Assembly (NCBI GenBank): GCA_014607495.2
Contig: CP053160.1
Location: 5,456,001-5,520,000 of the forward strand
Length of the DNA: 64,000 nucleotides
Reading direction: 5' to 3'
From: Carposina sasakii
Taxonomy: Eukaryota; Arthropoda; Insecta; Lepidoptera; Carposinidae
The notes beneath the pieces are model-generated. The model had not been told where the DNA came from, ran no database searches, and saw only the letters and a list, made by a program, of their open reading frames with translations. Below are positions 1 to 35,252 of this stretch, in pieces. The stretch's first letter is position 1, and each line of letters starts with the position of its first letter. The translations under genes and the position numbers were made by a program.

Positions 1-269
1 ATGGGAAAAAATATGTAATAATACCTACTTATTATGATTTGATTTGATTTATCGAGGTATCGTTATCATATTGTTGTTGAATGCATGCTATGGTCATCGA
101 CTCATCATTTTAAATACCTACTTATGGATATCGTATCCAACGATATAATGAATGATATCGTCTCTATACAAAATTCAACATGGCGGCTATATTTATCGTA
201 TTTTGACAGGCTAAATGTCGATAAATCGGTTTATCACATCGTGTTTCACAGGTAATGCTACTTGATCTG

Positions 270-500
270 TGCTAATACGGGGCTCCACTAGAATACATCA
301 GCTGAATATCCTTCCAGGCATGCTGTAAGAGTCGACTGAGAAACTCGGCCATTCTCTCAGGCGATAAGCTAGCAACTTGTCTCTGATCCTTTACACCTGT
401 CTCCGCTATGCTAAACATGGAATCTCCTATACGATCCTGCGGCTCTGGCTATCCCATTTCTGGAATACAGCCTTTTCCATATGTACCTATGTATGTAACT
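270..500 (-). repeat. Unclassified interspersed repeat, several copies in the window
   Basis: Carries 'gaatacatcagctgaatatc' and 'aggcgataagctagcaactt'. Related pieces lie at 8800-9000 and 13250-13320 (same strand), and 17870-18040, 22830-22980, 43860-43960, 50640-50780 and 53440-53560 (other strand). They share the 'gacaagttgctagc' and 'tacagccacgtttaacat' type blocks. Confidence 0.6.
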
Positions 501-1057
501 ACTTATATTGAGGAAGAAAGATCATCTTCATAATGAAGACTATCACAAAGTTTGACTACGTGCAGTCAGACAGGCGCTCTAGGCGTTTAGCACATTGGCT
601 TTGACGTTTGTGCCTTCCAGAAAGACGACGCAGGTTCAATGCCAGTCATGCATTAACAAAAATAGCTGAACTGAGTCCTAAACAAAATCCATTTTATCTT
701 CTAAATTGAGTTGATCCGAACCGGTTTCTCCGTATTTCACATGATGAAATTCCTCCGGATGTTTCGCCACTATTTTTAATTCCTTTCCAATGTCTGGAAA
801 TTATATTGATATTTTTCGCTTCTACGATGAATATTGGAGCTGGAGCACTTGTAGCTGGTCCGCCGCGTGCCATGCACGATTCATCTGACTTGTACTAAAA
901 TAAACAATTAATGCGTCTTTGAAATATGTGCGCTAGATTGCATATACTTGCCTTTTAAAATACTTATCTAACTACTAACTTCTAACATAAGTGTTTTTAG
1001 GGTTTTTTGTTAACTTGTCTTACACTGCAAAATTGAATTTTCAAAGTATGAACTTAA

Positions 1058-1233
1058 GGGTCGGTTCATATCTGACGGAAAATGCATCGAGCATATCTCC
1101 AGATACAGGCAAACGCACTGACGCATTATCGGTTGAGTTAGAAAGGTTCATGTTTTGTCACATATTTAGCCTCTTCTGACGTTACGCGACCGACAAATAC
1201 GCGACGGATTTTCCGTCAGATATGAACCGACCC
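1058..1233. mobile_element. Short inverted-repeat DNA transposon, GGGTCGG family, copy 1
   Basis: Starts GGGTCGGTTCATATCTGACG and ends with its reverse complement. The 176-bp element has no coding capacity. Copies 2 and 3 (28382-28556, 32407-32598) are flanked by TTA direct repeats; this copy has TAA/TGA flanks, so its target duplication has decayed. Three-base TWA duplications and GG-rich termini point to the PIF/Harbinger superfamily (inference). Confidence 0.8.
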
Positions 1234-2945
1234 TGACGCCCCAGTGCGATTTAGACAAAGTAAATTTTATTTCAATTGAGTCGATAGAGACTCTTCAGCA
1301 AAACTTTTGCTTCTATAAGAAGCCTTCATTTTCGCGGTTTCGTCAAATCACGTGATGAGGTCTAACTGCTATTGGTGGGAATTTTACGACTACAAATGTA
1401 AATGCGAATGCGAAATGATATGCGCTGGTCGATAGCTGTGGTCGAAGGTACACCTTTTTTACTTGTTTACCTACATACTCGTAGACTACGAGTATACCTC
1501 ATTTTATTTAGAAATAGAAAGAATCCGAAAGAACGAAATCAGGTTTTTTACTGCAGGTTTCTCCTCAATTCAATAGTACCTACTCTGTATAAAGTTTGCA
1601 CTATAAAAACCTAAAGAAGCTGATTTCGCAAACACAAAACTGAACTTTTTTAGTAGGATACATCAATATGGCAAAACGTCAAACTTCACTCATATCTTAC
1701 AAGTATCTCAAGTATGAGTGTTATAGTGTTCACAAACAATGCTTCTTCGAAAGTAAGATTTCTATCTTTAAAAAAAAACGGGATATGGTATTCGGAATGT
1801 CCTATTTAAAGTGATTTACTCGGTCCAGCCAGTACCTATGTCAATAGCCTAGTAGAATCAGAGGCGACCTGATAAGACCTAATGTTTGCGTCGCAAATAT
1901 AACTCTACACTAGACACTGGCGATTTACTCCGCAAGCTACTTAATCCGGGATTATCTGAATCTGGGTCATAATTAAGGCTGTCACACAAGTCTGTTGTGC
2001 GTATGACTATAAGCGGGTAAAATGTCATTGCCCTATTTTGCTATATCGTGATACAAGCGGCCGCTCGCAATACTTGTATTGTTATAAACCAATTTAATTG
2101 AATTGCGTGAAAACGAACATCCAAATATCTTCTTATAAACATAAGTCACATTAATTGGATAACAAGCAGTATAATGATGCCAACGCATTTCACCACTTAT
2201 TTACGATTTGTATTGAATTCACCATTTTATCTACTTACGGTCGTCTAACAATACCACGAATTCGTCATTACTTGAGGCCGTAAAACGCTGGGATTTCATA
2301 ATCCGCGGACACATTATTACTGAAGAAAACACGAAGTATCCGCATCATTATAAACTATTATGAACCTATCATGGACGTATCCTGCGTCACAGAGCCCAAA
2401 GATTACATTATTACGCGATACGCGATGTTTATTTTTCTTATTTTATTTATTAGCGTGATTGGAATTTTATGGCATTGGATTCACGATGTAATCCAACCTC
2501 AGTGATATGCGTTTTACGTAACGAAAAACTGGTCGGTTAACCGGTAACCCGCTGTAGATTAAGAGCTCATTGCTTAATTACCTAATAATTAGGGTACTTC
2601 ATTGAGCTTAAGCGTTTCGTCCATCATCATGTTATTTTATTATAATATGTAATAGGTCAAGTATACTAGATAGATTTGACGGTGGCGTCGTTATGAGCTT
2701 TGATTTAAAACCTTTTAGTATTCTGGGCAAGACTGCTAGATGATGCAGAGCCAAATGTACTTGGGAATTATATTTAATATTACATACATTTACATGCATC
2801 TATTCCCCTAGACGAGCGGTAGAAATGACCTGATTTTGTTGCAAATACTATTATTGTTTGTATTTCCTTAAAATTAATGGTGCCTTCATTAGTCAGGTTA
2901 AAAAAATCTAATAATAATCTAATTTTCCTTATCTATTTGTTACAG

Positions 2946-26209
<23,264 letters not shown>

Positions 26210-26800
26210 CACGAGCTAGCGCCCAATAAGGGCGCTAAAATGTTCCGCCGCTCCAAATCGGCCGCACAACTCATCAAGTGAATATAAACTCACCGCGAGA
26301 CCCTGACTCTAACACGGTGATCGATGTCGCTAGTAGGGCAGTGCCTGTATTTACTCTGTGGTAGTTCTCCCGTGTTTTATTAGCTGATGTGATATCGCGC
26401 GACTCCGCGTAGTTTAGCCTAACCGAGCGAACCGGTACTATATAGCTAAGGACTAGTGACTGCCAATTATTAACTGAATGCTGGCCGCATTTTCATTGTT
26501 GTACGAATTAATGTGATAGGACAGATCAAATTTAATAAAGAAGTGTGTAAATGAAATCGTTTACCCACAGTGATTTCTCGATTGTGGATAATAATTAAAG
26601 GGAGTTTTGTAATCGTTTGCACCGATTGAATTTTTGTAATTATTAATGTAACATTCTGGATGTTGTATTTAACTTTGTAGTAATGTATTGTAAAAACAAA
26701 TTATAACTTATAAATCAAGTAGATAAGCATAGCGACTATCTGTATTATGTGTTTGTGCAATAGATCAAAATTTGAAAATAAAAAAATATAAATTAATTAA
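26210..26800 (+). other. GRK2 3' UTR with candidate polyadenylation signals
   Basis: Sequence after the stop codon at 26207-26209. AATAAA hexamers lie at 26534-26539 and 26777-26782, either of which could direct 3' end formation. The transcript end cannot be fixed without RNA data. Confidence 0.5.
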
Positions 26801-27847
26801 TTCGGTACTGAATCGGTACAATTAGAATGTCTTGGAGATTTTGATGCAAATCGAATTGTTCGTTGTGCGTATAAAATATAGATGCTTTCAACTCGACTTA
26901 TATCGTAATTAGGACACTTATAGAGCACTTGGTTACTTTCCGACTACTGCACATAAAGTTAACATTGCGAACCTTTTGTTTGTGTTGTCTGTGGTTGCTC
27001 TCTTGTGCAAGTATGTTTAAGTTTATGTATAGTTCCTTACTCTAGAAGAAGAAATGCTGTGTATGTTCGTACATCTATTTATTTTATGGTACTTAAACGA
27101 TACGTGTCACGTTCGGAACCAAACTATTTTACGTTAAGTCTATCTTGTATTTATATACATAATATCTACATAATATCTTTGACGAGATACCTGTGCAGAT
27201 GTCATGAACAAATTACATTAAACGGCAGATAATAATAGGTAGGATATAACCTAGGACTTCAATGCTGCTGAATATTTGTGTGTTTGATTATTTTTTCTGT
27301 ACAGTTGTCTCTGCCAAAATCTAGGACCGTTGTAAGTAGATCTAATAACTCTTTACATTACTTATAATATTTAGAGGCAATACTTTTCTAACAACATTTA
27401 GGTGTGGTGAGTAACAATAGTATGTAAATGCAATATTTAGAGAAATTTTAAAAAAGCATGTTCTATGTTCATGAATTTATTTGAAATATTTATACAATTT
27501 AATTTTAATGTGCCGGACCGACATACTGTATGTTGTGTGTTTTTAATAATTTTGACAATGCAATTTTATGTTTACAACGCGTCTGATGCAGATTTAGATT
27601 TTATAATGAATTTCTACTTCGTTACCGTGAATAATGTTTTTGTTGAAATATCGTTTTATATGTTTATACATTTCTAATAGTATATTACTTATTGACTAAT
27701 GTTTTATATAAGCGGTATATTAAGTGCTTATCTTAATGTAAACATAATGTTATAAGAATAATATTTTATTTGAAATAATTATATATTTCATTGAGTAATT
27801 TGTAACTACTTGATAAATAGCTGCTCTTTAGTAAATTTCGGATTAGT

Positions 27848-27963
27848 GGGGTAAGCACGCACCTTTTTACGCGACGTAACGCTAGCGACTCGCTAGCAAA
27901 ATCTATGTGATTCGACAGTTGGACGATAGCGTTACGGACTATCGAGAGGTTCGTGCTTACCCC
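27848..27963. mobile_element. 116-bp palindromic MITE, GGGGTAAG family, copy 2
   Basis: Terminal inverted repeats GGGGTAAGCACGCACCT and AGGTTCGTGCTTACCCC. The interior is also partly self-complementary (gcgttacgg and related blocks). It is about 1 kb past the GRK2 3' end. The same element sits inverted at 38054-38169. Confidence 0.85.
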
Positions 27964-28381
27964 TCTGATTGTTACAGTACTGGGCGATAAATTTGTACGT
28001 CAATATTTAGAAAGAGATACTGCGAAGTCTGTCGAAGGAAATGTGTGACTGAGATAGCACTCTACAATATCAGAATCAGCTATCTCTTTCGAAAAGTCGA
28101 TGTGGTGTTTATTGTCCCGTATGTACTGTTTAATAATATTTATAGTAAATAACCGGGATGGCTATGGAATTATTCATTAATTACATTCCTTTCAAAGGAT
28201 TCGAACTACGACTATAGGTAGTTAAAACTGATGTTTCTAGTATAACGAGCGGTGAATAAATGAATACGCAGACATGTCAACGTCTGTATTAAAGTTGCTT
28301 ATACTAAGGAAATTATGGAGACAAAGATAGGAATACAGCGATTAATATGTTTTTGTTTTCTCGTCAGACTGTTGTATCTTA

Positions 28382-28556
28382 GGGTCGGTACATATCTGAC
28401 GGAAGATGCGTCGAGCGTATCCCAGATACAGGCAAACGCACTGACGCATCATCGGTTGAGTGTGAACAGTCGAGTGTTTTTCTATACATTTTGTCTGTTC
28501 TGGCGTTACGCGACCGATAATACGCGACGCATTTTCCTTCAGATATGAACCGACCC
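28382..28556. mobile_element. PIF/Harbinger-like MITE, GGGTCGG family, copy 2
   Basis: A 175-bp element with the same terminal inverted repeats and the same internal sequence orientation as the copy at 1058. The flanks are perfect TTA direct repeats (28379-28381 and 28557-28559). It is intergenic between GRK2 and the MBOAT7-like gene. Confidence 0.85.
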
Positions 28557-28613
28557 TTAGAGTCTGTTCGACGTCCGAAATACGCTTATGGTGCGGATTT
28601 TTAAATCTATATG

Positions 28614-28716
28614 AAAATTGAAATATATGTTACATATAGTAAATATAAAAGAGAAATTTTAAATCTATATGATTTCTCTGTTTATATTTACTATATGTAA
28701 CATATATTTCAATTTT
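28614..28716. repeat. AT-rich inverted repeat
   Basis: The arms 28614-28647 and 28683-28716 are exact reverse complements (34 bp). Imperfect pairing continues inward through 'agagaaat'. A 'tttaaatctatatga' block is repeated just before the left arm and inside the loop. Confidence 0.85.
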
Positions 28717-31320
28717 AAGAGTAAACCATGTATATGCTAGTCAAGTGAATTTTTCTACATTGATAATAATTATTTCAAAGGTGAAAATTCTTGCAGCTGT
28801 ATGCAGAATAGCAGTATTATAGGTTAGTTGTTTTCTTTATCAATTGAATTGTATCAGGTATGATGTTTGTTGAATGGCTATTAGTTATTTTGCCAATGAA
28901 ATTATTGTATATAATGTAAATTCTAATGATTTTAATACAAAACCAATTAGTACTTCGGTCAATTTATATAAAAATACTTGGAAGCATTTTTAGTTAAATG
29001 TACATGAATTAAAAACAATAGTTATTTGCTGTAGAGTTGAAAAAAAAAAACAATTGGGGGAGAGTAGGTTTTGATGTAAAATTATTGTTTGTTAAATTAT
29101 TATTGCCAAAAAATTAAGTCCTACTTTTTATTTAAAATGTTATAAAGTGAAGCCTAAAATTGATGTATTAAAGTAGCAAATTAGGCTCCCCGCGATTAGC
29201 TGAAGGCACCATTTTATATATTACAGTACCCTGTGGCCAAAATAGATGGAATCCTCTAACATTCCGGTTTGCCAAATTAGTCTACGGTAGTGGGTAAACG
29301 TAATGCATTTATGTTTTTCTATGCACTGCGCGCAGAACCCCTTTGCTTATGTAAATGATTATACAAAAAAGTGTCGGTAAATATTTATAACCTAGACTTG
29401 TGTAGATTTAGGAGGCACTTGACACGCATTCTTAATATTAATGGTACCAAGCAATATAATTTAGACTGAAAAATTTTGCGTACTTTCTACAGTGGCACCT
29501 AGGTAAGCAGGATAATTTCGCCAAATGAGTCTATATTAATTATATTACAAAAATAATATAGTTCCCTTAAACTAAGTCCCTAAAACCTTTTACATTTTTA
29601 TCGACAGTGGTTTTTAGCTTAGGGATTTTATTGAATGACCAATAGTATTTATTCAATTTACAATGAGACAATTAGGTAGCAGATTCTTTGGAATGTATAG
29701 AATTTTTTCTTTATTTCTCCATCGACTAAAATTATGAAATAACTTTCTAAACTATTTATTTCAACATTAGTATTTATTTAAAAGCAATAGATCCATATTT
29801 TATAGGTAGTTCGAACACTTGTTTACTACATTACATGCTTTACTTTGATTATTTCTAATTACCTTGGTGACTATAATTATTTTCCAATCACAATTATTGT
29901 TTGTTTTTGAGTAGTACTCCAATTTTTTGTACTGATAAAATTAACCTTCATAAAATGTTTAGATTGTAAGTACTTCAATGTATGAATGTAAAAGTAGAAG
30001 AGATCTAAGTAAAGGGGCATTATAGTAAATGTGGAAATCAATAAATTAGGCTTATAGTATCGTATATTTTAGGAAAATGTGACGCAATCATTGACCAGTA
30101 AGCGAATGTCTTGATTGCCCGTCATGTCATTCGTCATTCTCGAATTTATTAACAGCGCGACAGGGTTCTTGATAAACGTGACAGCTGTCAATTGGCGCTA
30201 CTGTCTTTAAAGATGACATCTGAGAAAGATGAAGAGTTAGCGCCTTAATCTATGGTTAATGTGGTTTTTTTAGGATAGCGGTGCCGTTATTTAGCGGCCG
30301 TAATACAGCAGTGAATCACGCCACTATAACGTTTTCTATGTAAACTCTCTTGGCAACCGTTGCGGTAACGAGACTAATAAAATTGCCTGTCTTTGTTTCG
30401 TTATTTGATATCCTTGTCACGCTGTAGTAACGCGTTGAGCTATATTTAATTGCGTCGCTATTTTCTTAAAGTGTGATGGATCTTATGACATTATACAATA
30501 TAATTATCGCACTGGCTAAATCTGCATCAGACGAGTAAATTGTTTCACATACCTCCCGTTAGGAAATATTTTTATTGTGAACCTACATTATGTGTAGTAA
30601 ATTGTTTATTTAATGAAATGACGTCTTTTATTTTATTTTGAACTTGTGTAAGTTACCACTATAGATATAATGCTTACATTATAAAGGCGCTTCACATCAA
30701 CCAATCAAATTCATTGACATTGAAAACCATACGAATCCGTAGGAACGTAGCATATCACAATTCTGATAAAAATGCAGCCATATTGTCGTTTACAGAGAAT
30801 TATGTTAGATTATGATATAGACGCTCTTTTGGATTCAGTATAGGATGGATAAAAAGGTATGCCCGCACGCGGTTAGCTAATCAATCTATTGTCTATTTAC
30901 ATCTCGGTCTTATTGTATTTTTGGTACCAAACAAAACTGCAGCTATCTCTTAACCTTTGGTTTCCCACAGAATAATGGTGCTGTTATATAGCGGCAGTAG
31001 TAAAACCGCCTACTTTGCCGGCATGTGAAATGTTTTTTAAGGCCGATACCGGCACCATGAAATTACAAACATAGACTGGAATCATAATTATTTGTTTCCT
31101 GTAAGGAGCGCAAGTTTTTTTGCTAACTTAGTCATTGTGTGTTCTGTGGTCATTGTGGTTCAAAGATCTAAGGTTTTTGCCGGTAATTTCGATAATAAAA
31201 AAATAATGCCAAGAAAATGACCACAAAAATGACTTTGAAAATGACAAATTGAAATACAAAATAAACTATAAATAAACAAACACAAATTTTATTAACCTTA
31301 TTTTAGCAAAATTATCGAAA

Positions 31321-34300
31321 ATGGACACGTTAGTGTATTATGGTTCGTTAGCAGTGTGCATATCACTCGGCCCGTACTATCAGAAGATAGAAGATCTAGA
31401 GATGAAGAGAAACTATGGCGCGGGGCTGGGTATACTGCTGGCTTGTCTGGTCTGTGGCCATAATGTTTTACACACAGTTTTTATGGTTTGGGGCAACATT
31501 TTAATTGTCCGATGTAGCGATAAACGGTGAGTAAATTTGTTGTACTTATTTCATTTAATTTAAATAATAATGTTGATACTGGCACGAAGTATCAAAACTT
31601 CTTTAGCTAATAAGAGGATTTAACGAAGTAGCTAGCTGAACCTACCATCCAGTGGACATTTGTTGTAAGCCGTTGGTCCTGCGGCTGATCTCTTGGCCCC
31701 CTGATTACCTAATTTGCAATAGCAAAGCCGAAGCAAAGCGATAGCGAAAATTGTACAATATTCGCCTTGAAATGTCAAAGTTCCTTTGAAATTCATTTTA
31801 CGTAATACGAATTTGACAAGCAATCAGCGATTTTTTTAACAATTTTCGCTATCGTTTTGCTTCTACTAGTTAGGTAATAAGGGGGCCGGTCGTATCGGAT
31901 TTTCATCCCTCTGATAGAGTTTCAAGGGAATAAGAGAGTGCACCTTTGATTGCACACACTCTTGTGCAATTTAGGACCTCCTGAGTTTAGCCGCCTTGAT
32001 CAAAATACGGTCTGGAGGACATTATTACTAATTAATCCCATGAAACTAAGATTTTTACATCTAAATTCAACTACTAAAAAAAATTAAATCCTCTTTTCCA
32101 GTTTCGTGCACAGAATCAGCCTAGCTTACACATGGCTGTATCTTATCTTTTTACACGTGCAAATTAAATCGCAGTACATGATGTGGATGCTCGAAACTTT
32201 CGCATTGAGGCTCGTCGGAATGGCCTTCGAAATCACCATGGCCGAAAGAAGAAAGCTCGCCAACCCAACTGATAGCGAAATGCCTACTACGCCTACTGCA
32301 GTTGATATTATAGCGTATTCATATTTCTATATCGGTTTGCATAGAGGTGGGTTTTATCATGTGCACGTAGTGTATGGCAAGCTATTTCGTAAATTTCTGG
32401 CTCTTAGGGTCGGTTCATATCTGACGGAACATGCGTCGCGTATTATCGGTCGCGTAACGCCAGAAACAGACAAAATGTATAGAAAAACACTCGACCGTTC
32501 ATTTACACTCAACCGATGATACGTTAGTGCGTCGAGCGTACGTTTGCCTGTACCTGGAGATACGCTCGACGCATCTTCCGTCAGATATCAACCGACCCTT
32601 AAACCCATTCAAATAGAGGATTTTAGGTCTTCTAGGTAGATTTTAGATAAGAGGTCGTGCCGTCTAGTGGAAAAACACCCATCCGGCTGAGTATAGCGGG
32701 GGATCTAGAACTTGCCGCTTATTTTTAGAATTTCATTACAAGCCTACATAGATAACCATTGTATGAAACTTTGTATATGGAAAATAAGATTATATTTTTT
32801 CTTGTAGGTCCATACTACAGATGGAAAGTTTTTAACGACCACTTCAATTTGCCTTTTGGCGTTTTGGGTGAATGTCGAATGATCACTGAACAGAAACTGA
32901 AGAAGGCATTGATATACACTATTGGATTTTTAATTTTGAAAATGAAATTTTCTAAAGAGGTACCTACTCGCTAGGCATGCATTCTCATGGTACTCTATCA
33001 GACGTGAAAGTGCGCAAAGTATACCTACCTATTGCATGACATAAAAACGATATATTTTCTCTTATCCCACAGGTATACAATGACAAAGAGTTCTACGAGA
33101 GTTACGGTACAGATTACCGATTCTTGTACAATATTCCGCTGCTGATGATGTACGTGTTCAAGATCCAGATGATCATGATGTTGTGTACCAGCGTGTGTAC
33201 GGAAGCAGGGTTCGGAGTGTACCCGGCTAAATGTCATCCTGTGCCCGGTTTGGGCCCGACGATGAAGTCAAGCCTGCTCAAAATAGCGTAAGGTTACATT
33301 ACTTTCGAATAACGTTAGGTATAATAGTCGCGACTGTGAAATTCGTGCGAAACGCTTCGCAGTAAGTACATATATTAGGTGCGCGCTGTGGGTGCGCGCG
33401 AGTGAAATGGTAGACTAGGGCCAACTAGGGCATAGATCACGAAGTCAAAGCAGGAGGCACACTAAGGCCCCTTACGCTGAATACAGCTGAGTTCATAATC
33501 ACAAAGCACTATTATTGTACCAGTTTTGTCATCAAACGATCACGATAAATGACTGATGCTGTCTCCAAACATGCTGGTAACCGCTACATAGAGCATTCTG
33601 GTTAAACTGGCTGTATCAAAATGGTTATTTTAAACGAAATTTTAAAGAGATAGCAAGATCCTCGTTCTTGCTATGAAGAACATTACACAGAACCTGTTAA
33701 CGAAAAGGCTTCGGTTTTGTATAAAAAAAACTGCAGCAATAGCACATATTGCCCGGCTGCTGATCTAGATCTGATTTCCTCTTCTCCTTATGTACTTATA
33801 CGACTGTTTGTATAATATTATGTGTATTACATAATATATTACAGAACATTAACACCGGACCGGATGGTCAGTGCAAATTATAATAACGCACTTTTTGGTA
33901 TCAACAATATCAACAAGTTCATTAACTATTTCGTTGATTCTATTTTACCCATCCCTGTTCTTTCTATGAAGAACATTACAGAGAATCTGTTAACGAAAAG
34001 GCTTCGGTTTTGTATAAAAAAAACTGCAATGCTATTGCCCGACTGCTGAATCTGATTTCCTCTTCTCCTTATGTACTTATACTCGAACGATCTAGCATTA
34101 GAGCAAGAATACAACTTTACAATGCTAAAATGCTTCTCGAACGCTAAGATATTACTCGGACCAAAGATGAAGGATACGATGCGAGGCTGGGACATGCCCA
34201 CACAGTATTGGTTTTGGGCGTACATATACAAGAACCTTTTACGGGCGAACAAAGAAATAAGGTAAGTAACATCCTTACAAATACACTTTTTGTCATTCAA

Positions 34301-35252
34301 ATACCGTCCACACTTCAAAACGATGTTTGAAACAGTTGGGTATGTTTTACTTTTGCACGTCTCTCAGATTCATCAATCAGCCTCTTCCCTACTACGCAAT
34401 CCACACCCATGTCTCTGGTATCCAATACCTACCATACTTTTCTTCAAGCAAATCATGTGGGGGCTGTCAGGACACTTGTCACGTAAAGAGATGGTAGGTG
34501 TACCAAAGCGGTAACTAACTACGCAGAGCCGCAAAACGCTCAGTCTCTTTATTGTTTTTTTTTTTTTTGCAGAAGCGGTACTTCGTTCATTGTTTGGACC
34601 TTATGGTCCGGACCTGGTTTCCCTCAGATGATCTTTTCGTCTACTCTGTGGGTCTATCTGCACCTTGAAGCGGAGTATCAGAACCTATACAAGGTTACAG
34701 ATGAGGTAGGTCATATACGTATTAATTTACCGAATGGTTAGTCTGCCACATTATTATGTTTTAAAATCTGTAAGATATAACTTGTGGTACCTACCGATGG
34801 CCAATGTGGCTGAGGGGTTCTAGTGTGGAGATCAAGTACTGGCTAGCGCAACGTGGGAAGGATTTTCTGATGATGATGATAATAAATATTGCAGTCCATT
34901 ACCGTCTCTAATATCATGGTGTCACAGGGCATGCGATTCCTAGCAGCCCTGGTGGAGGTATCATCAAAGGAGTGTCGCGAACTAAGGACGTTCCTGCTTA
35001 TCACAGATAATGGTGCATCTCCATTATCTATTGTTATAAAATGTAATTTTAATCCCTTTGTAGATGAAACTGCCAGCGGACATCGGTTATTCAATAATGC
35101 GGATCTTCTGCCTCATCTACCTCACTCCTTGCTTGGTGGCCGACAATGCCACTCTAGTACTGAAATACTACAACTCCATATACTGGATATATCACGTGTT
35201 GCTACTTGTTTTAATAGCGTCTGCCCTTATTGTACATAAACGCAAGACTTGA
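31321..35252 (+). CDS. MBOAT7-type membrane-bound O-acyltransferase, both catalytic residues replaced (putative pseudoenzyme)
   Basis: The MBOAT7/LPIAT family (farjavit in flies) transfers polyunsaturated acyl groups to lysophosphatidylinositol in the ER membrane. Exons: 31321-31526, 32102-32346, 32808-32959, 33073-33287, a small uncertain exon near 33845-33870, 34096-34261, 34573-34705, 34895-34957 (or 34928-34957) and 35064-35252. This gives about 464 residues, close to the 472 of human MBOAT7. Visible family blocks are the N-terminus GPYYQKIEDLEMKR, GPYYRWKVF, TEAGFGVYPAKCHPVPG, YWFWAYIYK and the hydrophobic C-terminal segments from IGYSIMRIF. Where the family has W-N-M (catalytic Asn) this protein has W-D-M (GAC, 34191-34193). 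Where it has W-H-G (catalytic His) it has W-S-G (TCC, 34607-34609). The spacing between the two is 35 residues, as in human MBOAT7 (Asn321, His356). The family assignment is firm; the loss of activity is inferred. The fifth block's start is blurred by a repeat. Confidence 0.9.
31630..32027 (+). mobile_element. SINE interrupted by a MITE (intron 1 of the MBOAT7-like gene)
   Basis: The pieces 31630-31694 and 31888-32027 read continuously as the SINE body seen on the minus strand at 6527 and 59473: 'cgttggtcctgcggctgatc' before the break, then 'ggtcgtatcgga', 'gagagtgcacc', 'cacacactcttgtgc' and a 'ggaggacattatt' tail after it. Confidence 0.75.
31695..31887. mobile_element. MITE nested in the SINE
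   Basis: Terminal inverted repeats GGCCCCCTGATTACCTAA and TTAGGTAATAAGGGGGCC, with subterminal pairing blocks GCGATAGCGAAAATTGT and ACAATTTTCGCTATCG. About 193 bp, non-coding. Superfamily not assigned. Confidence 0.8.
32407..32598. mobile_element. PIF/Harbinger-like MITE, GGGTCGG family, copy 3
   Basis: A 192-bp element in intron 2 of the MBOAT7-like gene, flanked by TTA direct repeats (32404-32406, 32599-32601). The interior is inverted relative to copies 1 and 2. It begins only 60 bp after the exon 2 donor. Confidence 0.85.
33652..34090 (+). repeat. Duplicated repeat segments overlapping the start of MBOAT7-like coding block 5
   Basis: A block of about 130-140 bp at 33665-33801 ('ctatgaagaacattac' to 'cttatgtacttatac') is repeated at 33967-34083. 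An adjacent 85-bp block at 33866-33950 recurs at 37917-38001. The 33866 copy is open in frame for about 60 codons and ends in TGA at 34047-34049. Its nature (mobile element or local duplication) is unresolved. Confidence 0.7.

Larger units (their letters stand above)
1..2945. other. Non-coding upstream/intron sequence of the GRK2 gene
   Basis: No exon was recognised. The reading frame of the first visible GRK2 exon needs one G from an upstream exon, and I could not find the expected N-terminal residues in any frame here. The stretch is therefore most likely intron. It holds an interspersed repeat at about 270-500, shared with 8800-9000 and 13250-13320, and an inverted-repeat element at 1058-1233. 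Confidence 0.6.
26810..31320. other. Intergenic region between GRK2 and the MBOAT7-like gene
   Basis: AT-rich; no coding exon recognised. It holds the distal part of the possible GRK2 3' UTR, MITEs at 27848 and 28382, and an inverted repeat at 28614-28716. The rest (28720-31300) shows no feature I can support. The promoter of the MBOAT7-like gene must lie near its right end but has no clear motif. Confidence 0.6.

Noticed and set aside
34368..34500. Alternative acceptor and exon after the MBOAT7-like exon ending at 34261
   Set aside because: In the required phase it runs into a stop and lacks family similarity. The exon at 34573 fits both phase and homology.
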